Origin: Halorientalis persicus
GTDB lineage: Archaea; Halobacteriota; Halobacteria; Halobacteriales; Haloarculaceae
Assembly: GCF_900110215.1 (NCBI RefSeq)
Contig: NZ_FOCX01000027.1
Coordinates: 1-41,050 of the forward strand
Direction of reading: 5' to 3'
DNA length: 41,050 bases
The position numbers were made by a program, and so were the translations under genes. This document shows, one piece after another, positions 30,954-38,983 of this stretch; positions within the stretch are counted from its first letter, which is position 1; the number at the start of each line of letters is the position of its first letter. The notes under the pieces were generated by a model. The model searched no databases. It was not told the origin of the DNA and saw only the letters and a list, made by a program, of their open reading frames with translations.

Positions 30954-31688
30954 ATGAAACGACGACTCACCGGCCTCCACGACCGCTTGCTGTCAGCCCT
31001 TGCTCTCAGCCTCAGCGTCGTGCTTCTGGGCGTCGTCGCAGCAACCCTCAAACCCTCGATTTCGACGACCGCCGCACCCACTCCGCCAACATCCGGCTCC
31101 GGCTCCGACTTCTCCTTACTCGCGCTCCTTTACCGCCTCATCAACGCCGTGCTCTCGGCTTTCGGCATCTCACTCGAACGTCCCTCCGGTCAGGCCTCCG
31201 GCAGCTCCATCCTCAACTTCGTATTCGTCATCCTCCAGACCATCTACCAGTACCGTCTCACCATCATCACAAGCATCGGCCTCCTCGTTATCCTCGGCCT
31301 CCTCTATCAGTACCGCCACCACCTTGCCCTGCGCGTCCGCCAGTCGCCGGACGACACATCCAATACAACCTCACCATCCACGGACACTGACGGCCAGCGC
31401 AACTCGTGGCCGCCGACCCCAGACTCGGACGCAGACTCCGTACAGGAAGCGTGGGTCAGGATGATTCGCCACGTCGACGACACCGTCGACGAACCGGCCT
31501 CGCGAACACCAACCGAATGGCAAGCCATCGCGATCTCCCACGGCTTACCCGCCGACCTCGTCGAAACGATCACCGCAACGTTCCGCGCCATCCAGTACGG
31601 CCCAACCACCGAAACAGCTTCCCACCGCGACCGCGTGCAGACCGCGCTGTCGGCCCTCGAAACCCATCAGGAAGCCACCGATGAGTAA
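30954..31688 (+). CDS. DUF4129 membrane protein
   Basis: A 244-residue protein. The N-terminal hydrophobic helix (ALALSLSVVLLGVVAATL), a Ser/Pro/Thr-rich outside loop and a second helix (TIITSIGLLVILGLLYQY) are followed by a cytoplasmic DUF4129 domain (about 165-240): SVQEAWVRMIRHVDDTV, RTPTEWQAIAISHGLPADLV and ETITATFRAIQYGP. The family is normally encoded with DUF58, a transglutaminase-like protein and a MoxR ATPase. The ATG at 30954 is used; an upstream TTG adds three residues. It overlaps the next gene by eight bases. Codon use is less G/C-biased at third positions than in the flanking genes. Confidence 0.8.
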   Translation: MKRRLTGLHDRLLSALALSLSVVLLGVVAATLKPSISTTAAPTPPTSGSGSDFSLLALLYRLINAVLSAFGISLERPSGQASGSSILNFVFVILQTIYQYRLTIITSIGLLVILGLLYQYRHHLALRVRQSPDDTSNTTSPSTDTDGQRNSWPPTPDSDADSVQEAWVRMIRHVDDTVDEPASRTPTEWQAIAISHGLPADLVETITATFRAIQYGPTTETASHRDRVQTALSALETHQEATDE

Positions 31689-32304
31689 CCTCCCGCTCTC
31701 GCGAACAAGCATTCGCGGCTGGGGCACCCTCCTCGGAGGACTCCTTGCCCTCACAGCGGCCCTCGTCATCCTGGCCGCCGCCATCAACCCTGCACTCCTC
31801 GGTCCCCTCCAGCATCCCCGCGCTGACCGCTTGGTCATCACGGGCTTTCTCATAGTCGCCATGCTCGCTGTGCCACTCCTCTTCCCCCTGTACTTCGAGC
31901 CCGCAGACGACGATACGGACGCCTACGAGCCGGAGGCAACACCCGACATCCCGTACGCAGGAACAGACATCGAGCCACTGACCAGGCACCCGCTGGCCGG
32001 CGCTCGCGCCACGGCCAGCGAGCAAGACGAAATCCATGACCGACTCCGGACTGCGGCCATCACCATGATTCACCGGCACACAGCCGACACGAGAGACGAG
32101 GCGAGCGCCCGCGTCGACCGTGGAGACTGGACGCAGAACGCAGCCGCCGCGTGGTTCCTCGGCGAAACGCCACCGCCGCGGTCGATCCGGTTCTACAGGC
32201 GACTTTCCGACGGTCTCGCCTTCCGGCACGGCGCTCGCGAGACAATTCACGAGATCGTCGCCTACGAACAATCCCACACTGGCACGCAGGAGGACGCCAC
32301 ATGA
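31681..32304 (+). CDS. DUF7269-like membrane protein
   Basis: A 207-residue protein with two N-terminal transmembrane helices (GGLLALTAALVILAAAINPA and LVITGFLIVAMLAVPLLFPL) and a soluble part (about 75-207) with IHDRLRTAAITMIHRHT, DWTQNAAAAWFLGETP and RSIRFYRRLSDGLAF. It matches the position and shape of DUF7269 in the haloarchaeal DUF4129-DUF58 cluster. It overlaps the genes on both sides (eight bases before, four after), so it is co-translated. Function unknown; probably a scaffold or partner of the DUF58 protein. Confidence 0.7.
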   Translation: MSNLPLSRTSIRGWGTLLGGLLALTAALVILAAAINPALLGPLQHPRADRLVITGFLIVAMLAVPLLFPLYFEPADDDTDAYEPEATPDIPYAGTDIEPLTRHPLAGARATASEQDEIHDRLRTAAITMIHRHTADTRDEASARVDRGDWTQNAAAAWFLGETPPPRSIRFYRRLSDGLAFRHGARETIHEIVAYEQSHTGTQEDAT

Positions 32305-33578
32305 CGTCGGTTGAGCGGACCCACCGCTGGCGGACCGCCTTCGGATTCGCCCTCTTCACCACGACGGCTGGCCTGTACCTCAGGTCCCCGGCAGTGTTTC
32401 TCGCCTCGATCCTTGGTGTCGCGTACGCTGGCTACCCGCTGTTCGTCAGCCCACCACCCGTCGACGTCGCGCTCTCCCGAACGGTTACAGATGCAACACC
32501 CAACCACGGTGACAACGTAACGGTCACCGTCACCATCACGAACACCGGCCAGCGGTTGCTTCCCGATCTTCGAATCATCGATGGCGTTCCGGCGCTGTTG
32601 ACGGTCGTCGACGGGACGCCACGGCATACGGCCACGCTACGACCGGGAGCGTCGACGACGTTCCGGTATACGGTCGCAGCGAAGCACGGCAGTCACCGGT
32701 TCACGCCAGCAACGGTGATCGCTCACGATATTAGCGGGGGGACGCGGGTCGAGACGGAGGTAGCGGCTGGCAAGCAGACGACTGTGCGTGAGAAACTGGA
32801 CTGTTCGGTCGACCTTCGGGAGTTCCGGCTGCGCCAGGAGGCGCGACAGTATTCTGGACAGACGCCTGCGGATGCGAGTGGAACGGGGCTGGAATTCCAG
32901 CAGATGCGCGCGTACCAGCGGGGTGACCCGGTGAATCGAATCGACTGGAAGCGGTACGCTCGAACTGGTGATCTGACGACAGTCGAGTTCCGGGAAGAAC
33001 AGCGGACCGCCGTCGTATTGTGTCTCGACGCCCGCCCGGAAGCAGTTCGAGCAGCAGCGGGGACAGACCCACATGCAGTTGCGTACTGTGTCGCCGCTGC
33101 CCAGAAAGTTCTCGCAGCGCTCGAACAGCAACACGAGCAAGTTGGCGTCGCGATCTTTGGGACTGATTTCGACTGGCGCGCGCCACGCGCAAGCCAACAG
33201 CAGTACGCTCACATCGACCAGCTTCTACGCGCCCACGAGTACGAGCAGCCAACCCCGGTCGACGACACAACGACATCCGCAGGCCTGGACATCCAGCAGT
33301 TGCTGGGGCAGACGCAGGGGGCACTCGAGGTGATAGTGTTCTCGCCGCTCCTCGATGCGTTCGGGGAGACAGCAGCACAGCAGTTAGCCGCGCGTGGACA
33401 CGCCGTGACGGTGATTAGCCCGGACGTGACAACTGACCGGACGGTGGGTGCGGAATTCGTTCGGGTGGAGCGAGCGAACCGCGTCCAAGTACTACGGAAG
33501 CAGGGAGTTCCGGTTGCGGACTGGTCGCCGGAAGACCCACTGGTGTGGCCAGTGCGGGCCCACGGAGGGAGAGCCTGA
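32301..33578 (+). CDS. DUF58 domain protein with N-terminal membrane hairpin
   Basis: A 425-residue protein. Two helices near the N-terminus (FGFALFTTTAGLYLRS, VFLASILGVAYAGYPLFV) anchor it. A CARDB/adhesion-like beta domain follows (NHGDNVTVTVTITNTGQRLL). The DUF58 signature lies in RAYQRGDPVNRIDWKRYART, then a von Willebrand-like Rossmann part (AVVLCLDARPEAV...VAIFGTDFDW...VIVFSPLLDAFG), in which the metal-site MIDAS Ser residues are replaced (DARPE instead of DxSxS). MoxR-type AAA ATPases usually act on DUF58/VWA proteins as chaperones, but none is encoded nearby. ATGA and TGATG overlaps tie it into the operon. Confidence 0.87.
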   Translation: MTSVERTHRWRTAFGFALFTTTAGLYLRSPAVFLASILGVAYAGYPLFVSPPPVDVALSRTVTDATPNHGDNVTVTVTITNTGQRLLPDLRIIDGVPALLTVVDGTPRHTATLRPGASTTFRYTVAAKHGSHRFTPATVIAHDISGGTRVETEVAAGKQTTVREKLDCSVDLREFRLRQEARQYSGQTPADASGTGLEFQQMRAYQRGDPVNRIDWKRYARTGDLTTVEFREEQRTAVVLCLDARPEAVRAAAGTDPHAVAYCVAAAQKVLAALEQQHEQVGVAIFGTDFDWRAPRASQQQYAHIDQLLRAHEYEQPTPVDDTTTSAGLDIQQLLGQTQGALEVIVFSPLLDAFGETAAQQLAARGHAVTVISPDVTTDRTVGAEFVRVERANRVQVLRKQGVPVADWSPEDPLVWPVRAHGGRA

Positions 33579-34303
33579 TGGGTGAGTCGGCTCTCGCGAA
33601 ACAACCGGCGTACGCGGGGAGCGTGCTCGCTGTAGTCGCGGCGGCGTGTGTAACTGGTGTGCTGGCGAGTCAGCCGCTCCAGGTGTCGATTGCTGGAATA
33701 GAAGCTGTTGGTGCGCTCCTGTTGTTAGGGAGTGGACTGGTTCGTCGCCGGGGTCATCATGTCGTTGGCGGCGTGTCCGTCGTCGCTGGCAGTGGCTTGA
33801 TCTGTCTCTCACTGGGATTGAGTCTAGTGGTTCCGGGCAGGTTGTTCGAGCGAATCGTACTTCTCGGGGGCGTGCTCGCGATGGCGTTCGTGACACTCAG
33901 TGTGCTTCCACTTAAGCAGTCGTGGGCGCGTGGTTTCAACGGGATTGGGGTTGGGCTATTTAGTTGTAGTCTCGTCTTCCTGGCGTGGATTTCGACGCCG
34001 AGCAGCCTGCAGATACTGCTGGGTGTTGGGCTAACTATCGTCACCTGGGATATGGCTAGGTACGCAATTACGCTCGGGGAAGATGTCGGGCGGAGTGCGC
34101 GGACGTACTCGGTGACAGGTATGCACTTCAGTGGGAGTCTGGGCGTCGGACTGACAGCAGGCAGTGTCGCAGCCGCGGGAAGTCGGATCACGTTGCCCGC
34201 TGTTCCGATTGCAGCGCTCGCGTTGTTCTTGAGTGCAGTTCTGATATTGTTGTTCGTGGTGTTTCTCGGAGATACTGCTTGGTTATCAGGTCGCGAGGAG
34301 TAG
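33578..34303 (+). CDS. DUF7519-like multi-pass membrane protein
   Basis: A 241-residue protein with seven to eight hydrophobic helices and little else (VLAVVAAACVTGVLAS, GALLLLGSGLVRRRGHHVVG, LICLSLGLSLVVPG, LSAVLILLFVVFLGDTAWL). It takes the place that DUF7519 holds at the end of this haloarchaeal cluster. Its start overlaps the DUF58 stop (TGATG). Codons such as ATA, TTA, GTA and ACT, rare in the neighbours, are frequent here, so the operon looks either foreign or weakly expressed. Function unknown; a membrane partner of DUF58 is likely. Confidence 0.72.
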   Translation: MGESALAKQPAYAGSVLAVVAAACVTGVLASQPLQVSIAGIEAVGALLLLGSGLVRRRGHHVVGGVSVVAGSGLICLSLGLSLVVPGRLFERIVLLGGVLAMAFVTLSVLPLKQSWARGFNGIGVGLFSCSLVFLAWISTPSSLQILLGVGLTIVTWDMARYAITLGEDVGRSARTYSVTGMHFSGSLGVGLTAGSVAAAGSRITLPAVPIAALALFLSAVLILLFVVFLGDTAWLSGREE

Positions 34304-34410
34304 CCCGCAGTCCGGGGAGGTACATATCTCACGACGGAGTTGGCAGGATGTGGGTGTTGCTCACGCTCCCCGGCGTCGTATCTCGCGAGGTGACTGTGAA
34401 ATGAGAATGA

Positions 34411-34420
34411 ATTTTAAGTA
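34411..34420 (+). promoter_or_regulatory. TATA-like box of the small wHTH gene
   Basis: ATTTTAAGTA lies 22-31 bases before the ATG at 34442, consistent with leaderless transcription. Confidence 0.5.
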
Positions 34421-34441
34421 GCCCGTCATTACGACACGACG

Positions 34442-34720
34442 ATGCAGCCGCCCCTGGCTTCCTGGATGACGCCCGTCGACCGCGACGTGCTGGAGTTGCT
34501 CCGGAACGGGAACGAGCGGGAGCTCGTCCTCACTCCGGGCGTGATCGCGGCCAACACCGACTGGAAACGACAGACCGTCCGCGAGCATCTCCTCCAGCTC
34601 ACGGACGAACGACTCGTCGAGTACGCCGACGAGGCCCGCGCCCTCTACCAGTTGACCGACCGCGGCCGGCGATACCTCCGTGGCGATCTCGCAGTCGAGG
34701 CGCTCGAAGCCGACGACTGA
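34442..34720 (+). CDS. Small winged-helix DNA-binding protein (phage-repressor-like)
   Basis: A 92-residue wHTH: WMTPVDRDVLELLRNGNERE, GVIAANTDWKRQTVREHLLQ and DERLVEYADEARALYQLTDR, ending GRRYLRGDL. This start (PxDxxILELL) and layout are those of the haloarchaeal PhiH1-repressor-like/MarR-like mini-regulators. It has no ligand domain. It stands alone after the DUF58 operon and before a membrane protein gene, either of which it might control. Confidence 0.82.
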   Translation: MQPPLASWMTPVDRDVLELLRNGNERELVLTPGVIAANTDWKRQTVREHLLQLTDERLVEYADEARALYQLTDRGRRYLRGDLAVEALEADD

Positions 34721-34756
34721 CTCGCAACTACTCGGCCGGTATCCGAAAGAAAGGAG

Positions 34757-34765
34757 TTCATAAGA
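34757..34765 (+). promoter_or_regulatory. TATA-like box of the gene at 34791
   Basis: TTCATAAGA, 26-34 bases before the ATG at 34791. Confidence 0.4.
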
Positions 34766-34790
34766 GCCTCGGGGTTATCGCCGAACGGAC

Positions 34791-35591
34791 ATGATCGAGC
34801 CCCTCCTGCGACTGGTCCTCGGCGTCGGTATCAGCGTCCTCGCGGTGCTGGTCGCGCTCCCGGTGACGCTCGCACTCGCGCGGGCCTTCCGGCGAACCCT
34901 CGGCGGCAGTACCGTCCGTCGCGTCTGTGACCGGATCGGCGGTGACGGCTGGACCTTCGAACTCGCCGACAAGGTCGAGACTGCCATCATCGGCGGACTG
35001 ATCGGTGGCGTCGTATTCGCCAGTCTCAGCCCCGCCATCGGCCCCGTGATGTACGACTTCCACGTCCAGAGCGGGATCGTCGACAGACCCGCTCCCGACG
35101 TCGAGGTCCACGAGCTGGAAGTCCCCGACCGGGAACTGCAGGAGCGGTACAACCTCAGCGTGGGCAACTACACCGCCTACGAACTCGAACTCGCCAATCC
35201 GGACCAGCGGACGCTCCGGAACTTCGATCTCAACGCCCGATTCCCGGGCTGTGTCGAACGCTCGGCGCTCGGGGTGACCAACTTCGGCACCGCCGTCGTC
35301 TCCAACGAGACTCAGGAGGTGCGAGTCGGCGAGTACACCAACCGCTCGGCCAACGCCACCTGCTACGGCGCGGTCTCCGTCGATGAGTTCGCGCCCGGCA
35401 AGGCCGCCCACGTCACCTTCGTCGTCGACGAGAACGCCTCGGTCAACCGCACCCGCCTCTACGACGCCCCCGAGTCAGAGTCCGTCCTGCTCGCTGACTC
35501 GTTCTCCTGGGAGTACAACGGCCGCAGCTACTCCGATCCGGCCGACGTGACCCACGAATCCGTGGTGGCGAACCGGACGCGGCGGACCTGA
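34791..35591 (+). CDS. Hypothetical membrane protein with extracellular beta domain
   Basis: A 266-residue protein. Helix 1 is at the N-terminus (VLGVGISVLAVLVALPVTLA) and helix 2 at about residues 66-86 (IIGGLIGGVVFASLSPAIG). The remaining 180 residues are probably outside the cell: they carry several N-glycosylation sequons (NLS, NYT, NRS, NAS, NRT) and two or three Cys (FPGCVERS, ATCYGAV), which could form a disulfide. The domain reads like a beta sandwich (VEVHELEVPDRELQERYNLS). I do not recognise the family. It is monocistronic. Confidence 0.75.
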   Translation: MIEPLLRLVLGVGISVLAVLVALPVTLALARAFRRTLGGSTVRRVCDRIGGDGWTFELADKVETAIIGGLIGGVVFASLSPAIGPVMYDFHVQSGIVDRPAPDVEVHELEVPDRELQERYNLSVGNYTAYELELANPDQRTLRNFDLNARFPGCVERSALGVTNFGTAVVSNETQEVRVGEYTNRSANATCYGAVSVDEFAPGKAAHVTFVVDENASVNRTRLYDAPESESVLLADSFSWEYNGRSYSDPADVTHESVVANRTRRT

Positions 35592-35634
35592 ACTCGACGA
35601 ACGAACGTGACAGGACGATCTGTCAGGACGGCTG

Positions 35635-35641
35635 TATTTTA
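35635..35641 (+). promoter_or_regulatory. TATA-like box of the lipoprotein gene
   Basis: TATTTTA ends 26 bases before the GTG at 35667 and supports that non-ATG start. Confidence 0.5.
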
Positions 35642-35666
35642 GTCGAACCGTCGACTCTCGCGAGCC

Positions 35667-36317
35667 GTGAACCGTCGTCAGTACCTCGCAGCGGTCGGTG
35701 CCCTCGCCACGGTCGGGTGTCTGAACGCCGACGAACCGGAACCCGATACACCCGACAGCAACGGTGCGACGCCGCCACGGGTCAGCACCGACGCCTCGAC
35801 CGAACAGCCCGCCCGCAGTTCGACCTGCACCGTCGAGAACGGTACCGACCGGGTTGCGGCGAAGCCGATAACGTTCCGCGATTTCGCCCCCGACGATGCG
35901 GGCGTGGTGCTCGAGGCGACGGTCAATGGCCGGGTGCAGGCGACCGTCGACGAGGACCCCGACGACGCCAGCGTCGCCGTCCCCAACGAGAGCGATCAGG
36001 TGTTCATGGTGTTCCGCATTCGGCTCCACAACCCCGCTGACCACCCAGTTCCACTGAACCGTTTCTGGCTCATGAAATCGCACGAGACCGCTGGATCCAC
36101 CGGAAACTGGTACGCCCCCACCTCACACGACCTCCCAGAAGCGGGACGGATCGAGGGCGGCGACACGGTCGGCTACTGGGAAGAGCGGCTCATCCCCGAA
36201 TCCGCGACGAGAGGGCTCGTGACCGTCAATTCGGCGGCGTACGACGACACTCTCGTCGGTGCGACCTTCACGTGCGACGAATCGCTCGATATCGGTGTCG
36301 TCGAGTCCAGCGACTAG
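35667..36317 (+). CDS. Tat lipoprotein, DUF4352-like domain
   Basis: A 216-residue exported protein starting with GTG: MNRRQYLAAVGALATVGCLN holds both the twin-arginine motif (NRRQYL) and the lipobox ending in Cys18. A Pro/Asp/Thr-rich linker (residues 19-55) follows, and then a beta-sandwich domain (VFMVFRIRLHNPADHPVPLN, GGDTVGYWEERLIPESA) with the pattern of DUF4352-type immunoglobulin-like lipoprotein domains. It would sit on the outer face of the membrane. Role unknown. Confidence 0.85.
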   Translation: MNRRQYLAAVGALATVGCLNADEPEPDTPDSNGATPPRVSTDASTEQPARSSTCTVENGTDRVAAKPITFRDFAPDDAGVVLEATVNGRVQATVDEDPDDASVAVPNESDQVFMVFRIRLHNPADHPVPLNRFWLMKSHETAGSTGNWYAPTSHDLPEAGRIEGGDTVGYWEERLIPESATRGLVTVNSAAYDDTLVGATFTCDESLDIGVVESSD

Positions 36318-36391
36318 AACGCACCCGCCCGTTCGTCCCGCGTCACTCCAGGACAGCGCCAGAAGCGGGATATCGAACCACGACTCCCCTC

Positions 36392-36461
36392 GTTCAAATC
36401 CCACCCGAGACTCTTTGTCCTCGTGAGACTCGGACAAAAGAGCCAGGGGTGGGATTTGAAC
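36392..36461. repeat. Nested inverted repeat beside tRNA-Thr, copying its T-arm
   Basis: Outer arms match exactly over 15 bases: GTTCAAATCCCACCC at 36392-36406 against its complement at 36447-36461, which is the T-arm of the tRNA. Inner arms CTCTTTGTCC (36411-36420) and GGACAAAAGAG (36432-36442) match with one extra A. A direct repeat GAGACTC occurs at 36407-36413 and 36425-36431. On the tRNA strand the inner hairpin begins right after the tRNA 3' end. Confidence 0.8.
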
Positions 36462-36514
36462 CCACGAACTCCCGATTACAAGTCGGGTGCTTGGACCGCC
36501 CAAGCTCCCCTGGC
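36441..36514 (-). tRNA. tRNA-Thr (anticodon TGT)
   Basis: The minus strand folds into a 74-base cloverleaf. The acceptor is GCCAGGG pairing with CCCTGGC, with discriminator T(U). The anticodon stem is CCCGA/TCGGG around loop CTTGTAA, giving anticodon TGT, and the T-arm is GGGTTCAAATCCC. CCA is not encoded and no intron is seen. The anticodon reads ACA. The 3' side abuts a nested inverted repeat. Confidence 0.93.
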
Positions 36515-36531
36515 ACACCTCCAGGTAGCGC

Positions 36532-37035
36532 CTACCCCTTTGAGTGATTATCGCTTTCCACCGACTTCTCCAGTTGCACTCGATGCGGATCGTAGCCCTG
36601 TCGCCGGTAGAACCGACGCGCCGCCTCGTTGGCCGCCAGCACCTCCAACTTCACCGCGTCGACTCCGCGCACCGCCAGTTTCTCCTCCGCGACCCCGATC
36701 AACTCCCCGCCGATTCCCCGGTCGCGGTACTCGGGGCGGACGTACAGGTTCTCGATGGTTCCCCGTGTCGACGTCGTCGCAAGCAGTTCACTCCCCGCGC
36801 TGAACATGACGAATCCCAGCACGGCCCCCGGCTCGGCGTCGAACTCGTCGTCGGGTTCGGCGACGGCGACGTAGAGGCCGTCGGCGACGATGGCCCGGCG
36901 GACGTTCTCGCCGATGGTGTCGCGGTTCTCGGCCGCCCGGAGGTGCGAGCCGACATCGCGCTGTTCCTCGGCGAGGTCGACCCAGAGGTCGGCGATGGCG
37001 TCGGCCGCGTCCGTGTCCGGGCGTTCGACGTTCAC
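36532..37035 (-). CDS. GNAT-family N-acetyltransferase
   Basis: A 167-residue acetyl-CoA-dependent acyltransferase. IENLYVRPEYRDRGIGGELI carries the acetyl-CoA pyrophosphate loop (R-D-R-G-I-G), followed by AVKLEVLAANEAARRFYRRQ and GYDPHRVQLEK, the standard motif B. The target is unknown. It begins with GTG inside the stop of pgk (TAGTG), so it is the second gene of a pgk operon. The gene ends 18 bases before tRNA-Thr, also on the minus strand. Confidence 0.9.
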   Translation of the reverse strand: MNVERPDTDAADAIADLWVDLAEEQRDVGSHLRAAENRDTIGENVRRAIVADGLYVAVAEPDDEFDAEPGAVLGFVMFSAGSELLATTSTRGTIENLYVRPEYRDRGIGGELIGVAEEKLAVRGVDAVKLEVLAANEAARRFYRRQGYDPHRVQLEKSVESDNHSKG

Positions 37036-38225
37036 TACTCGCGCAGCACCTCGACCGCCGGCAGTTCATCGCCGGTGAGCAACCGGAGGGCCGCGCCCCC
37101 GCCGGTACTGACGTGATCGAAGCCCTCGATTCCCAGCTGACGCAGTGAGGCCGCCGTGTCGCCGCCGCCGACGATGCTGTACTCGGCGTTGGCCGCCGCG
37201 CCGAATATCTCGCGGGTCCCGTGGGCGAACCGCTCCTCTTCGAACACGCCCGGTGGACCGTTCAGGATGGCCGTCCCGGCAGTCTCGAACACGTCCGCGT
37301 AGGCGGCCGCAGTGTCCGATCCCACGTCCAGCGCCGGCGCGTCGACGGGTAACTCGTCGATGCCGACTTCGACGCGTTCGCCGTCGCGCTCGACGGCCAC
37401 GTCCTCGGGGACGTGGATCTTCTCGCCGTACTCGGAAAGGAGCGCCTCGGCCTGCTCGACGGCCGTGGCGTCGCGGTCGGTGATGGCGTCCATCGACGGC
37501 TCGCCGATATCGACGCCGCTTGCCGCGAGGAAGGCGTTCCCGGTCATCCCGCTGGTGAGGATCTCGTCGGCCAGTCCGCGTTCGAGGACGCTCTCGGCCA
37601 CGTCGAAGGCGTCGGCGATCTTCGCGCCGCCGAGCGCGTACACGCGCGGCCGCGGCGTGTCCTCGATGTTGCTGAGCACGTCGAGTTCCCGTTCCATGAC
37701 CCGGCCGGCGTAGCTGTCGACCCGCATCGGCAGGCCGACGATGGAGGGCTGTGAGCGGTGTGCGGCCGCGAACGCGTCGTTGACGAACGCGTCGACGACC
37801 GGGGTCAGCCGGTCGACGAGGAACGTCTCGGCGGCCTCCGCGGGCGGGAACTCCATATACTCCTCGCTGTAGAAGCGCGTGTTCTCCAGCAGGACCGCCT
37901 CGCCCGAATCGAGGGCCGCGATGGCGTCGCGAGCGTCCGTCGAGAAGGTGGCGTCGCAGTAGGTTATCGGGTGGTCGAGCAGTTCGCCGAGGCGGTCGGC
38001 GTGGTCTTCGAGCGTGGCGAACTCGTCGCCACCGGGCCGGCCCTGGTGGGCGAGGACGGCGAGTTTCCCGCCACGGTCGAGCAGTTCCTGCAGCGTGCCG
38101 ACGTGCGCGTGCAGCCGGGCGTCGTCGGCGAGACGTCCGTCCTCGTCCAACGGGCTGTTGATGTCAACGCGCACCCCCACCGTCGTGCCGTCGACGGCGA
38201 GGTCGTCAAGCGTCGGTATCCCCAT
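37035..38225 (-). CDS. pgk: Phosphoglycerate kinase
   Basis: This enzyme interconverts 1,3-bisphosphoglycerate plus ADP and 3-phosphoglycerate plus ATP in central carbon metabolism. The 396-residue protein has the N-terminal VRVDINSPLDEDG (substrate-binding, equivalent to VRVDFNVP), LAHQGRPGG, LLENTRFYSEE, DAFVNDAFAAAHRSQPSIVG, ALGGAKIADAF, the nucleotide site in LNGPPGVFEEERFAHGT, and SIVGGGDTAASLR with HVSTGGGAALRLLTGDELPA. This is a normal archaeal enzyme. GAGGGGAG just before the ATG may act as a Shine-Dalgarno, and an A/T-rich element lies about 25 bases upstream. It is translationally coupled to the GNAT gene. Confidence 0.97.
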   Translation of the reverse strand: MGIPTLDDLAVDGTTVGVRVDINSPLDEDGRLADDARLHAHVGTLQELLDRGGKLAVLAHQGRPGGDEFATLEDHADRLGELLDHPITYCDATFSTDARDAIAALDSGEAVLLENTRFYSEEYMEFPPAEAAETFLVDRLTPVVDAFVNDAFAAAHRSQPSIVGLPMRVDSYAGRVMERELDVLSNIEDTPRPRVYALGGAKIADAFDVAESVLERGLADEILTSGMTGNAFLAASGVDIGEPSMDAITDRDATAVEQAEALLSEYGEKIHVPEDVAVERDGERVEVGIDELPVDAPALDVGSDTAAAYADVFETAGTAILNGPPGVFEEERFAHGTREIFGAAANAEYSIVGGGDTAASLRQLGIEGFDHVSTGGGAALRLLTGDELPAVEVLRE

Positions 38226-38313
38226 GCTCCCCTCTCCCGCTCGGTGGAGGATATGTGTTTTGTTGTGGGGTCGGCCGAATGGGGACGTGACGGTTCGTCC
38301 GTCGGCGAGAGCG

Positions 38314-38883
38314 CTAGACGTTCTTGCAGTCGCTACAGACGAGCTGGCCGTTGAACGTCGAGAGATCGCGGCTCAGCGACCCACACAGCTCACAGATCCC
38401 CTGGTTCGAGTACTCTTCGTCCGTCGCCGCGCCCTCGGCCGTCGCCGTCACCGCCTCGACCGTAGCCCGTTCCGTCTCCACCCGCTCGCTCTCGATCCCG
38501 GGATCGAGCGTCGAGGCCGTTACCACGTCGTGTTCGGTGATCACACCAGCCAGTTCGTCACCCTCCATCACGAGGAGGTGGCGCGAATCCGTTCCGGACA
38601 TCCGGTCGGTCGCCGCCGCCAGCGACTCACCGGGGCCGACCGTCGGCGCATTGTTCTGCATCACGTCCGCGACGGTCACCGAGTCGAGGTCGCCCCGCTC
38701 GACCGCCGTCTCCAGCACGTCACGCTGGGTGACCATCCCGATGGGGTCGGTCCCGCGCAACACGACGACCGTCTCGACGTCCTCTTCGAGCATCAGCGCG
38801 GCCGTCTCCGCGAGCCCGTCACCCTCGCTCGCGCCGACGTAGTCCCGTCGCATCACCTGTCCGACCGTCACGTTGCCGTTCAT
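38314..38883 (-). CDS. CBS-domain pair fused to a C-terminal zinc ribbon
   Basis: A 189-residue protein. Two CBS motifs (about 5-60 and 68-125: VGQVMRRDYVGASEGDGLAE...IGMVTQRDVLE; VADVMQNNAPTVGPGESL...AGVITEHDVV) form a Bateman module that usually binds an adenosine nucleotide. A linker follows, then a four-Cys zinc ribbon (CELCGSLSRDLSTFNGQLVC, SDC). Fusion to a ribbon suggests docking to nucleic acid or another protein. The ATG at 38883 is used; TTTTAGA lies 25-31 bases upstream. Role unknown. Confidence 0.9.
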   Translation of the reverse strand: MNGNVTVGQVMRRDYVGASEGDGLAETAALMLEEDVETVVVLRGTDPIGMVTQRDVLETAVERGDLDSVTVADVMQNNAPTVGPGESLAAATDRMSGTDSRHLLVMEGDELAGVITEHDVVTASTLDPGIESERVETERATVEAVTATAEGAATDEEYSNQGICELCGSLSRDLSTFNGQLVCSDCKNV

Positions 38884-38983
38884 GTCATACACTATCACAC
38901 ACGGTGTCTAAAAGCTACCTGCACCACGCTTAATACCGCTCGTGTCCTACCTCCGAGTCCTTCGGCGATTCCTGCGACGGGGC

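Noticed and set aside
36123-36518. Minus-strand open frame covering tRNA-Thr
   Set aside because: It overlaps the tRNA and is antisense to a lipoprotein gene; its text mirrors the T-arm repeats.
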